From positions 1 through 48,786 of the forward strand of contig SXHN01000070.1 in the NCBI GenBank assembly GCA_005773635.1: a stretch of 48,786 nucleotides of DNA, in the 5' to 3' direction. The first letter of the stretch is position 1, and the number at the start of each line of letters is the position of its first letter. Both the position numbers and the translations under genes were made by a program. The notes under the pieces are model-generated. The model was not told the DNA's origin, did not search any database, and saw nothing but the letters and a program-made list of their open reading frames with translations. Shown here piece after piece: positions 18,291 to 26,791 of this stretch. The stretch comes from Actinomycetota bacterium. Its GTDB lineage: Bacteria > Actinomycetota > Acidimicrobiia > IMCC26256 > PALSA-610.

Positions 18291-18713
18291 ATGAGCGATG
18301 CCACCGCATTACGAGCTAGCCGGGAAGCGGTGATTCGGCGGCATATGGAGGCCGAGAATGCGCTTGATTTCGATGCTGCGCTAGCTACGTTTGCGCACCC
18401 TCGCTACGAACTCATTGGTCTCGATCAGGTGCACGACGGCGAGCAAGCTGTAGCGGAGTATTTCCGTCAAAGCCGCGAACCGTTTCCAGACCAACGCAAT
18501 GAAATGATCGCGATGCATCACGCTGATGATGTAGTGATCACGGAGTTTTGGTTGATGGGTACGCACCTAGGCGAACTGTTTGGTATTTCCCCGACAGGCA
18601 AGGAGTTCCGTGTACAGATGTGCGCGGTGTTCATGTTTGAAGGCGAAGGGCTCGTATGCGAACGCGTCTACTTCAATCCAAATCAGATTCTCGCGCAACT
18701 CGGTTTGGCGTAG
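18291..18713 (+). CDS. SnoaL-like / ester cyclase family protein
   Basis: A 140-residue NTF2-fold protein of the SnoaL-like polyketide cyclase group. Features are the opening helix REAVIRRHMEAENALDFDAAL, the HPRYEL strand, and the conserved F-x-x-P-x-x-R-x-E segment (FPDQRNEMIAMH) about residue 65, then ISPTGKEFRVQMCAVFMFEG. Members act as small-molecule cyclases, isomerases or hydrolases, and many have no known activity. The ATG at 18291 has AAAAGGAGA 4 bases upstream, which decides the start over the longer frame at 18021. It lies alone between the monooxygenase and the acyl-CoA synthetase operon. Confidence 0.8.
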   Translation: MSDATALRASREAVIRRHMEAENALDFDAALATFAHPRYELIGLDQVHDGEQAVAEYFRQSREPFPDQRNEMIAMHHADDVVITEFWLMGTHLGELFGISPTGKEFRVQMCAVFMFEGEGLVCERVYFNPNQILAQLGLA

Positions 18714-18750
18714 TCGACGACGAGGGCCGAGCGTGACGGTGCTCAAGGTA

Positions 18751-19041
18751 TTAGTTGGCAGCGATTTTGAACGGCGCCCGTAAGCCTTTGAATATTGGGA
18801 AGCGTCGGATGTTCAATGTCGCGAGTTCCAGGCCACGAGTCTCGGCTGCCGCCGCGATCAGATAATCGCCGAGACCGATGTTGCTATGGGATTTGCGGAA
18901 GCGCCGCATCATTTCACCGGCTCGCCTGGCGAGGACCTCATCGACGGTTTCGATTTTCATCGAATCAAGCAACGCCCACACTTCTCGCCGAAGCGGAATC
19001 TTACCGTTCGAAGCCGCAGTAGGTGATGGTTGGCAGAGCAC
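18751..19041 (-). pseudogene. 5'-truncated VapC-type PIN-domain toxin
   Basis: A 96-codon frame whose last 65 residues match the C-terminal half of a VapC/PIN ribonuclease: helix DEVLARRAGEMMRRFRKSH, the acidic motif IGLGDYLIAAAAE carrying one catalytic Asp, and the terminal ELATLNIRRFPIFKGL. The first 40-50 residues of a PIN domain, including the first catalytic Asp, are missing and replaced by unrelated sequence running from a GTG at 19041 that overlaps the stop of the acyl-CoA synthetase gene. No antitoxin gene is next to it. With half the active site absent it should be inactive. Confidence 0.7.
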
Positions 19042-20666
19042 TAAGGGTTGGAGGTTGTGAGGCTGGCGAGTGCGGTTTCTTTGGCCCAGCGATAGTCGGG
19101 TTTTCCTGATGGCGAACGCACGGTGTGATCGACGAACACGACGGCACGCGGCACTTTGTACCCGGCGAGATGCTGGCGGCAGTGGTCTTGAAGCTCGGCG
19201 AGCGACGGTTCGTTGCTCTTGTTGGCGCTGCGCAACTCCACCACCGCGGTCACCTGCGAACCGAAGCGATCGTTGGGTGTGCCCACGACAGTCGCGTCGA
19301 ACACTGCAGCATGGCTTTTCAACGCCTTTTCGACTTCTTCAGGGAAGATCTTCTCGCCGCCCGAATTGATCGACATCGAACCCCGTCCGTACACCGCAAT
19401 GGAACCATCGGCATCCAGTGATGCCATATCGCCCGGCACTGCGTAGCGCACACCGTTAATCGTCGGAAACGTTGCCGCAGTTTTCACTTCGTCTTTGTAG
19501 TAGCCGAGCGGAATGTAGCCACTGTTGGCGAGCATGCCTACACGCCCGTCTCCCGGTTCGCACAGCGTCCCGTCGTCGGCGATCACCACGTTGCCCGGTT
19601 CCATTTTGAATCGAGGCGCTCCGTCTTCACCTGTGCCGACGAGTGCTCCTTGGCCGCCAGTTTCGGAAGCGCCGAAACCATCGTGCACAAACGAGGTCGG
19701 GAGCAATCGAGCGAGATCTTCTTTCACCGACGGCGACAGGATTGCACCGCCTGATCCGTATACCAACAGCGATGACAAATCGTAGCTGTCTGGTCCCGCG
19801 GTTTCGAGATGGTCGACGATGGGACGCGCGTAGGCATCACCGATGGTCATCAACAACGCGACACGTTCCTCAGCGACGACGCGCAACGCGAACGCCGGAT
19901 CGAAACCTAAGTCGCGAATCAACACGCTGGTGCTGCCACCGAGGATCGCAGAAAACGCAAGCCAAAAACCCCCGCCATGCATGAGGGGGCACAAGGTGAG
20001 TGTTGCCGGAAGGATCGAGGGCTTTGATGCTTTCTCCGCGACATCATCAAGATTCGAGACCGCGGGTATGCCGAACGTCGCGTTGCCACTTCCGCCGATC
20101 GCCGACATGTAAATGTCTTCTTGACGCCACATCACACCCTTGGGCATGCCTGTGGTGCCACCGGTCCACAATCCGTAACGATCATCGGGTGAGCGGTCGC
20201 CGACGTTGGGGGCGGTCGTTGGATATTTGGCGAGCAATTGCTCGTAGTGATCGTTCGCGACGATTACAGGACACGTCCAAGCAAGTTTCGCGGCAGCGCG
20301 TGATGCTCGATCTTCAAGGTCGGGTTCAGTGACGACCACTTTCAGGTCAGCATTGTCGAACAGGTAGCTCAACTCTTCGTCGACGTAACGGAAGTTCACA
20401 TTCACGGGCACGGCTCGCACTTTGTACGCAGCCAGCGTGACTTCGATGTATTCGTTGCCGTCATAGAGGTGGCAGCCGACGTGGTCGCCTTCGCCGATGC
20501 CAAGTGCAACGAACGCGTGGGCGAGTTGGTTGACGCGTGCGTCGAGTTCGCTAAACGACGCTCGCATCTCGCGGGTACCGTCACCAGAACGCACAACTAG
20601 CGCGGGTTTGTCGGGCACCGTCGCGACGACGGTTTCGAAGATGTCGGCAATGTTGAGTCCAGTCAT
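19041..20666 (-). CDS. Acyl-CoA synthetase (FadD19-like, AMP-binding)
   Basis: A 541-residue ANL-superfamily ligase that activates a carboxylic acid with ATP and CoA through an acyl adenylate. The phosphate-binding loop WTGGTTGMPKGVMW is at 167-180, the A5-type DGFGASETGGQG at about 330, and the catalytic Lys522 is in SGKPDYRWAKE at the C-terminus. The WTGGTTGMPKGVMWRQED signature is typical of the mycobacterial FadD17/FadD19 group, which activates steroid side chains, so a steroid or branched fatty acid is a reasonable but unproved substrate. The gene follows the P450 gene by 44 bases on the same strand, and AAGGTGAG lies upstream of the ATG. Confidence 0.88.
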   Translation of the reverse strand: MTGLNIADIFETVVATVPDKPALVVRSGDGTREMRASFSELDARVNQLAHAFVALGIGEGDHVGCHLYDGNEYIEVTLAAYKVRAVPVNVNFRYVDEELSYLFDNADLKVVVTEPDLEDRASRAAAKLAWTCPVIVANDHYEQLLAKYPTTAPNVGDRSPDDRYGLWTGGTTGMPKGVMWRQEDIYMSAIGGSGNATFGIPAVSNLDDVAEKASKPSILPATLTLCPLMHGGGFWLAFSAILGGSTSVLIRDLGFDPAFALRVVAEERVALLMTIGDAYARPIVDHLETAGPDSYDLSSLLVYGSGGAILSPSVKEDLARLLPTSFVHDGFGASETGGQGALVGTGEDGAPRFKMEPGNVVIADDGTLCEPGDGRVGMLANSGYIPLGYYKDEVKTAATFPTINGVRYAVPGDMASLDADGSIAVYGRGSMSINSGGEKIFPEEVEKALKSHAAVFDATVVGTPNDRFGSQVTAVVELRSANKSNEPSLAELQDHCRQHLAGYKVPRAVVFVDHTVRSPSGKPDYRWAKETALASLTTSNP

Positions 20667-20710
20667 GAACTCACCTTAGGTTGATTCAGCAGCGATGTGC
20701 CAAGGGTTGC

Positions 20711-21883
20711 TCAGCTTGCGTCCCAACGTGCGCGCAGTCGAGGTGAGGACCGCAATATTCCGCCCGCAGGTTCGGCGCCATCAACGAGTTCAAGATTCGC
20801 GAGTCGAGAGACCAGCACCGAAAGTGCCGCGGTCATTTGCCGCCGGGCGAGGTGCGCTCCGGGGCAGAACTTCTCACCGAATCCAAAGCTCAGGGTCTCT
20901 CGCTGATCGCGATCAGGGTCGAAGGTGTTGGGGGCGTCGAACACTGCAGGGTCACGGTTGGCTCCAGCGATCGCGCACAGCACCAGCGAACCTGCAGGTA
21001 TCTCAGCTCGGCCAATCATTCCTGGCCGGGCCGCGATCCTTGGCAATACCGAAACCGGTGGTTCGAACCGCAGCGCTTCGATTACGAGTGATTCGCACTC
21101 ACGAGGCCCCGTGCGTGCCCGTTCGAGCATTTCCGGGCGGCTCAAGACGTGAAACAGCAAGCTGCTCAAGCCGTCGGAGGTTGTCGCTGCTCCAACAACG
21201 TAGAGCAGGCGGATGTGGTTGATGATTTCGTCGTCGCTCATACTGTCGCCGTTGTGTTTGTGCATCAACAAATGTGAGAGCACGTCGTCGCCAGGATTAT
21301 TTCGACGTTCGGTCAAGATCGGAGAAAGGAATTCGAAGACCTCCTGTTTCGCGATTTCTGAGCGTGCAGGGTCGACGGGGTGCGACAACAATGCTGCGGT
21401 CCACTTGCGTTGTCGATGTTCGCTGCCCATTGGGAGACCGAGCTTGCGCGAGATCGCCCAGAGTGGGAGCACTGATGAAAATGTGGTGACGAGATCTGCT
21501 TCGCCTTGGGCAGCGAAGCGGTCGACGATTTCGTGGGCGAGCGGCACGAGCGACTCGTCGACCCAACGGGTGATTCCTTGTGACCGAAACGCGGGTGTGG
21601 CGAGTCTGCGGGTGCGATCGTGATCGTCGCCGTCCATGGAGATGAACGTTGGTCCGACGGCGGGTTCGACCATGAACTGGTACGACGATCCGCCGGGAAA
21701 CTGTTTACTGTCTGCAAAATATGCTTTGAGGTCGTCGAATCGCGCGATGACGCGGGCAGGCATGCCGAGTAGCGAGGCAGTCGGCGGATCGACAGCCTCA
21801 CGAGCATCCGCAAGCATGCGATGCAACGCATCTCCTGGCACTGCATCGACCACGAGATCGGCAGGGAATTGGGTGACCGACAT
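20711..21883 (-). CDS. Cytochrome P450
   Basis: A 390-residue soluble bacterial P450 monooxygenase. The heme-ligand motif FGFGEKFCPGAH puts the thiolate at Cys340; the I-helix oxygen-activation motif GAATTSD is at about 230, and the K-helix ExxR is in EALRFEPP. It is similar in build to the CYP125/CYP142 and related steroid or fatty-acid hydroxylases, but the exact family cannot be assigned by eye. No ferredoxin or reductase gene is in the window. It starts with a leaderless-type promoter and is probably cotranscribed with the acyl-CoA synthetase, giving a hydroxylate-then-activate pair. The next gene upstream, the amidohydrolase-transporter operon, is divergent. Confidence 0.9.
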   Translation of the reverse strand: MSVTQFPADLVVDAVPGDALHRMLADAREAVDPPTASLLGMPARVIARFDDLKAYFADSKQFPGGSSYQFMVEPAVGPTFISMDGDDHDRTRRLATPAFRSQGITRWVDESLVPLAHEIVDRFAAQGEADLVTTFSSVLPLWAISRKLGLPMGSEHRQRKWTAALLSHPVDPARSEIAKQEVFEFLSPILTERRNNPGDDVLSHLLMHKHNGDSMSDDEIINHIRLLYVVGAATTSDGLSSLLFHVLSRPEMLERARTGPRECESLVIEALRFEPPVSVLPRIAARPGMIGRAEIPAGSLVLCAIAGANRDPAVFDAPNTFDPDRDQRETLSFGFGEKFCPGAHLARRQMTAALSVLVSRLANLELVDGAEPAGGILRSSPRLRARWDAS

Positions 21884-21889
21884 GGGACC

Positions 21890-21895
21890 ACGATA
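21890..21895 (-). promoter_or_regulatory. -10 box of a leaderless-type promoter
   Basis: On the minus strand TATCGT lies 6 bases before the ATG of the P450 gene at 21883. No Shine-Dalgarno sequence is visible. Confidence 0.4.
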
Positions 21896-22009
21896 GGTCG
21901 GTCAGGAGAGATTGCCCAGCGTCGTCGGTTGCGGGGCGCATAAGAGCGACGTAGGGTTCGCGAAAACCAGTTCGCTGTGTACCGGTTGCCGCCATCTGAA
22001 GGAGTCACG

Positions 22010-23206
22010 ATGTCCCTGAGTGATTCGACCGATTCCGCTGAGTCTCGTCCCGCAATTATTTCGTGCGACGGTCATGCATCCGGTCGCCCGAGTGATTACG
22101 CGCCGTACATCGAGGCTGCCTACCGCGAACGCTACGACGAATTCGTTGCGGTGTTGGAGCAACGCCGAATTTCGATGGAGGCGGCGCGCGACGCTGACAA
22201 GTCATTGTTTTCGAAACAAGGCAGCGACGCGTTCAACGATGAAGTAGGCGACGGTCGCGACGGTGAATGGAACTCAGACGTGCGCACCCGCGTGCTCGAT
22301 GGCGAAGGGGTCGTGGCGGAAGTGCTGTTCCCGAATCCGGGAGTACCGTTTGGAGCGTTTGGCGAAAGCGCCCAACACGAGCTTCGCGGGGTTGGCAATC
22401 GCGCCTATGACCGATGGTTGTTGGACTTCGCGAGTGACTTGCCGGGCCGTCGCGCCGCACTCGCCATGCTCGCGGTGCACGACATCGACGCTGCAGTCGC
22501 AGAGATCGAATGGGCTGCGGCTTCTGGTATGAAGGGTGTCATCATTCCGACGGTTCCTGGAGAAGGCTTGGCGCCATACGTCGATGATCGCTACGACCCC
22601 ATTTGGGCAGCATGCCAAGCTACGAGTTTGCCTGTCCATCTGCACAGTGGCGGAGGTACGCCGGAATATGGCAATTATGGCGTCGCGAGCATGATGTTGT
22701 ACGCGACCGAAACCACCTTTTTTGGACGCCGGCCGTTTTGGTGGCTGTTATGGGGTGGAGTGTTTGAGCGATTCCCGGAACTGCGCTTGGTGATCACTGA
22801 GGCTCGCGCCGACTGGGTGCCTGACACGCTGAAGTTGCTGGACGGCATTTACTCGGCGAAGTTCTTTAGCCACGCGCGCACCACTCTGAAGTCGACCCCA
22901 AGTGAATATTGGGCTCGGCAGTGCACGGTGGCTGCTTCGTTCATGGGCCCTGATGAGTCGGCACTGCGATACAAAATTGGTGTCGACAACATGATGTGGG
23001 GTGCCGACTATCCCCATATCGAAGGCACGTGGCCTCGTACCCGAAAATCACTTGCACGGTGTTTCCGTGGAATTGCGATCGACGAAACTGAACGGATGCT
23101 CAGTAGCAACCCTGCAAAAATTTACGGGTTCGATCTTGAAATGCTGCAAGCAGTCGCTGATCGTATTGGCGGACCGACGTACGAAGAACTTGTAGGTGCT
23201 GTATGA
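22010..23206 (+). CDS. Amidohydrolase family protein (metal-dependent TIM barrel)
   Basis: A 398-residue member of the amidohydrolase-2 superfamily, a metal-dependent hydrolase or decarboxylase. The first metal motif appears as DGH at 20-22, the second as PVHLHSGGG at about 205, followed by VITEARADWVPD and the C-terminal metal Asp in WGADYPHIEG. Such proteins are numerous in Acidimicrobiia and mycobacteria and are usually linked to degradation of aromatic or cyclic compounds. GAAGGAG precedes the ATG at 22010. Its TGA overlaps the ATG of the binding-protein gene (ATGA), so hydrolase and transporter are translationally coupled, implying that it processes the transported substrate. A second paralogue lies at 38123. 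Confidence 0.85.
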   Translation: MSLSDSTDSAESRPAIISCDGHASGRPSDYAPYIEAAYRERYDEFVAVLEQRRISMEAARDADKSLFSKQGSDAFNDEVGDGRDGEWNSDVRTRVLDGEGVVAEVLFPNPGVPFGAFGESAQHELRGVGNRAYDRWLLDFASDLPGRRAALAMLAVHDIDAAVAEIEWAAASGMKGVIIPTVPGEGLAPYVDDRYDPIWAACQATSLPVHLHSGGGTPEYGNYGVASMMLYATETTFFGRRPFWWLLWGGVFERFPELRLVITEARADWVPDTLKLLDGIYSAKFFSHARTTLKSTPSEYWARQCTVAASFMGPDESALRYKIGVDNMMWGADYPHIEGTWPRTRKSLARCFRGIAIDETERMLSSNPAKIYGFDLEMLQAVADRIGGPTYEELVGAV

Positions 23207-24573
23207 ACCGTCGCACGTTGCGGTTGGTGGTGACGACAACGCTTGTTGCTGTGGTGGGTTTGAATGCGTGCACCACGAGCAAGGCTGACAAGAACGGTAC
23301 TGACGACGGCAAGGGCACGACTGCGAGCGTTGACACGCGAACTGTCGCGGCCGGACCAACAACAGGGTTAACCGCCGACACCATCAAGATTGCAGTGCTA
23401 TGGCCCGACTTCGGTTCGCTCGTCGCGACCGGGCTTGTGCCCGACCTCGGACCGATCGAACAAGAAGTGACGGGGTACGTCAACTATCTCAATAAGAACG
23501 GCGGCATCGCGGGACGTCAAATCATCGCCACGTTCCACGATTTCGATCCTTCTGACCTGTCCGGTGCGAGTGCTCGGGCCGCGTGCTTGGAAGCAACTGA
23601 AGAAGATAAAGCTTTCGCAGTGATCGGGATGCCATCGTGGCCGCAAACCGGCACGTTATGTGTAGCCGAGGAACATGAAACGCCCATGATCGCTACCACA
23701 TCGTTGACGCCATCGGTTTCCAAACGAACGAACGGGCGAGCATTTTCGATGGCCATGGACTTGGTAAGAATGTCGCAAGGCTGGGTGCAAGTGCTCGATG
23801 ATCGAGGCGCACTCAAGGCTAAGCGCATTGGATTGGTCGTGGGCGATGGCGATATCGGCATCAAAGAAGCAGCCACCGACGGGATCGAAGCCGAACTCAA
23901 AGCACGAGGCTACGAGGTCATTGAGACAGTGGTGTTGCCGTGTTCAACTCAGTTTTGCGAACAGCATGAGAACGCCGTAGAAAAACTGCGCTCCGCTAAC
24001 GTCAATCTTGTTTTCGATCTTCTTGGTGCGGTATCCAGTCCAACGTTCATCAGCGCCGCGAACGCGGCGGGTTTCAAACCTCAATACACTTTCAGTTCGT
24101 CGTTGTTGAGTTCGACGGTTGCGAAGTTTCATGAGAGCGTCGCCCCATCGCTTGACGGCATGATCGGGGTTGGAGAATTCGGACCGAATCGACCGGGCGA
24201 CAAGCCACTGGCGCCATCGGAGTTTTCGGTCAAGTGCAACGATATCTATGAGAAGGCCTTCGGGTCGCGCCTCACAGCCGACGCAGCTGGTATGGCCAAT
24301 CAAGGTTGCGCAATGCTTGAGGTACTGAAGCGTGGCGCCGAGGGGGTTCCCAAACTCGGTCAAGAGTCGCTTGTGGCCGGGATCGAAGGCATCGGCGAAC
24401 TTGTGCTCGGTCCGCCGGCGCCTTCGTATTGCGACACACCCGAAGGGTCTATCTATTCGTTTGGGCCAGGCAAACATGATGCCGGTGATTGGGTGACCAG
24501 TCTCGCATTCGACGGTGCCACATCGCAGTTCTACCGCGAGGAACCTTGTCAGTGGATCGAGATCGATTCCTGA
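23203..24573 (+). CDS. ABC transporter substrate-binding lipoprotein (Liv/type 1 fold)
   Basis: A 456-residue solute-binding lipoprotein of the branched-chain amino acid/amide family. The lipobox LNAC puts the lipidated Cys at 23, followed by a Lys/Asp/Thr-rich linker to about residue 55. The type 1 periplasmic-binding fold begins DTIKIAVLWPDFGSL and continues through NKNGGIAGRQI, VIGMPSWPQTG and GLVVGDGDIG. Several cysteines (for example PCSTQFC) could form extracellular disulfides. Such proteins bind amino acids, amides, urea, aromatic acids or hydrophobic ligands; nothing here fixes the ligand. Coupled to the amidohydrolase by ATGA and to the next gene by a gap of at most 22 bases. Confidence 0.9.
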   Translation: MNRRTLRLVVTTTLVAVVGLNACTTSKADKNGTDDGKGTTASVDTRTVAAGPTTGLTADTIKIAVLWPDFGSLVATGLVPDLGPIEQEVTGYVNYLNKNGGIAGRQIIATFHDFDPSDLSGASARAACLEATEEDKAFAVIGMPSWPQTGTLCVAEEHETPMIATTSLTPSVSKRTNGRAFSMAMDLVRMSQGWVQVLDDRGALKAKRIGLVVGDGDIGIKEAATDGIEAELKARGYEVIETVVLPCSTQFCEQHENAVEKLRSANVNLVFDLLGAVSSPTFISAANAAGFKPQYTFSSSLLSSTVAKFHESVAPSLDGMIGVGEFGPNRPGDKPLAPSEFSVKCNDIYEKAFGSRLTADAAGMANQGCAMLEVLKRGAEGVPKLGQESLVAGIEGIGELVLGPPAPSYCDTPEGSIYSFGPGKHDAGDWVTSLAFDGATSQFYREEPCQWIEIDS

Positions 24574-24595
24574 TCTTGCCGTGACTCAAGACGAG

Positions 24596-26791
24596 ATGAG
24601 CACGACACCGGGCGATGCGTCGGAACTGGCACGAACAGTTCTCGAAGAAGAGTCGCGACGTCATACCCGCCAACATGAGCGATCGGCGGAAGTCGTGCTC
24701 CCCGACGACTTACTCCCAGGGGTTGGTGGCGCAGAAATTCCGTTGCGTGAGGCATTGCAGCGTGAGGGCGTTCGCACTGCGCTGATCGTCGGGCTGCTGG
24801 GTTTCGTAGGCGAGTTCGACAACACTGCAGTGAGCGTGCTCGCCCCGGAAATACAAAAGAATCTCGGGATTTCACAGGGTGCGGTGGTGGTGCTCGGCGT
24901 GATGTCGACCGCGATGTTTTTGTTAGGCGCGGCTCCGATTAGCACATTGGCCGACCGTTACCCGCGTAAGTGGGTTGCAGCCGCGTCGGTTGCATTTTGG
25001 ACTCTCGTCGTGTTTTCCACCGCGTTCGTTCGCAATGGTTTCCAATTCTTCCTCGTCCGGCTGGCCGCGGGGCTTGGTCATTCATACCAACTGCCCGTCA
25101 ATGGACCGTTGCTGATTGACACGTATCCCATCGAAGCCCGATCTCGTATCTTCGCGCTCACAGGTGCGTTGACGATGGTTGGTATCGCCGTATCGCCGGT
25201 GTTCGCGGGGACTGTCGCATCGATCGGTGACGGTACCGATGGTTGGAGATTGGTGTTTTTGATGACGGCCGTGCTGGCGTTACCTTTGGTGTTTGCGTCA
25301 TTGACGTTGCGAGAACCCAAACGCGGTCGCCATGAGATGCAAGCGGTGCTGGGTACTGAGATCGAATCATTGGGAACTGAATTGCCAATTTCGTTGTCAG
25401 TGGCGTTCGAGCGCCTCCGAAAGATTCGTAGTTTCTCCTACTTTCTCACGGGCATGGCCGCGCTTGGATTCGGACTGATTTCGTCGGGATACTTCGTCAA
25501 CTTCTATTTCGACAAGGAGCTTGGTCTCGACGCGCTGGAACGAGGGCTCGTCGGTTCGCTTACGTTCATTCCTGCGCTGTTCGTCATCCCGATTGTCGGG
25601 GCGCGGGCAGACGCACGGTTTCGTAAGAGCCCTCCTGCAGCGATGGTCTTGGTTGGTGCATTGATTGCAGGATTTGGCGCGGTGTTCACACTCGGATTGT
25701 GGATGCCAACGTTGTGGCTCATCGTGCCGCTGTTGGCAGCGGCAAACGCCATGTCGCGGGCAGCATTTGCGATTCTGCCTGCAGTGATTTCAACGATTAT
25801 TCCGTACCGTTTGCGCTCGCGGGGGAGCGCGCTCGTAGGGGTCTACATTCTGTTGGTTGGTGGGCTGGGTGGAGCCATCCTCACTTCGTTGTTTTCGAAT
25901 GCTTGGGGTGAACGACCTGCCCTCACCGCGATGATGTTGCCATCGACCGCATTGGGTGGAACGTTGATCGCGATGGGCGCCCGGCACGTGCGACGAGATA
26001 TTTCGCTGGTGGTCGAGGAACTCCGAGAAGAACAAGAAGAACACACGCGGCTCAAGGCGACTGACGCCGAAGTGCCGATGCTGCAAGTACGCAATCTCGA
26101 TTTCTCGTACGGCATGGTGCAAGTTTTGTTCGATGTTGAGTTCGAAGTGCGCAGCGGCGAGGTACTCGCGTTGCTAGGCACCAACGGAGCTGGAAAATCG
26201 ACTTTGCTTCGGGCTATAGCTGGCCTCGGTGTCCCCGAGCGTGGGGTCGTGCGACTTGAAGGGCGTACGATCACCTACGCCGACCCCGAGGCGCGTGCCC
26301 GGGCCGGAATCGTGATGGTGCAGGGCGGAAGCGCAACGTTTGGCGCGCTCAGCGTTGCCGAGAACCTTGCAATGGCTTGCTTTCGTTATCCGCCCCGCGA
26401 CGCCGACCAACGTATTGAGCGTGTGCTGGGGCAGTTTGCAATCTTGGCCGAGCGACGGCGCGATCGAGCCGATCTGCTGAGCGGTGGTCAGCAGCAGATG
26501 TTGGCGTTGGCGATGGCGCTCGTGCATGAGCCCAATGTGTTGTTGATCGATGAGCTCAGCTTGGGCCTTGCTCCGGTGGTCGTGCAAGAGCTATTGGCTA
26601 TCGTGCAACAACTTCGCGACCGCGGTCAGACGATGTTGATTGTAGAACAATCCATCAATGTTGCGTTATCGATTGCTGATCGAGCGGTGTTCCTCGAAAA
26701 GGGTGAGATCCGGTTCGTCGGCCCCGCGGAGCAATTGCGATCGCGCGACGACCTGGCGCGCGCGGTGTTCCTGGGTCACGAAGGCGGATGA
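24596..26791 (+). CDS. MFS permease fused to a LivF-type ABC ATPase
   Basis: A 731-residue fusion. Residues about 50-460 form a 12-helix major facilitator permease with the cytoplasmic loop motif LADRYPRKW between helices 2 and 3. A charged linker (VEELREEQEEHTRLK) leads to a complete ABC ATPase from about 495: Walker A GTNGAGKST at 528-536, signature LSGGQQQ at 628-634, Walker B VLLIDE at 648-653, and the VEQS switch typical of LivF instead of the usual His. It supplies the second ATPase for the fused LivHMG protein encoded next, overlapping it by ATGA. The start could instead be the GTG at 24581, which gives five more residues; no ribosome binding site is clear for either. Confidence 0.9.
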   Translation: MSTTPGDASELARTVLEEESRRHTRQHERSAEVVLPDDLLPGVGGAEIPLREALQREGVRTALIVGLLGFVGEFDNTAVSVLAPEIQKNLGISQGAVVVLGVMSTAMFLLGAAPISTLADRYPRKWVAAASVAFWTLVVFSTAFVRNGFQFFLVRLAAGLGHSYQLPVNGPLLIDTYPIEARSRIFALTGALTMVGIAVSPVFAGTVASIGDGTDGWRLVFLMTAVLALPLVFASLTLREPKRGRHEMQAVLGTEIESLGTELPISLSVAFERLRKIRSFSYFLTGMAALGFGLISSGYFVNFYFDKELGLDALERGLVGSLTFIPALFVIPIVGARADARFRKSPPAAMVLVGALIAGFGAVFTLGLWMPTLWLIVPLLAAANAMSRAAFAILPAVISTIIPYRLRSRGSALVGVYILLVGGLGGAILTSLFSNAWGERPALTAMMLPSTALGGTLIAMGARHVRRDISLVVEELREEQEEHTRLKATDAEVPMLQVRNLDFSYGMVQVLFDVEFEVRSGEVLALLGTNGAGKSTLLRAIAGLGVPERGVVRLEGRTITYADPEARARAGIVMVQGGSATFGALSVAENLAMACFRYPPRDADQRIERVLGQFAILAERRRDRADLLSGGQQQMLALAMALVHEPNVLLIDELSLGLAPVVVQELLAIVQQLRDRGQTMLIVEQSINVALSIADRAVFLEKGEIRFVGPAEQLRSRDDLARAVFLGHEGG

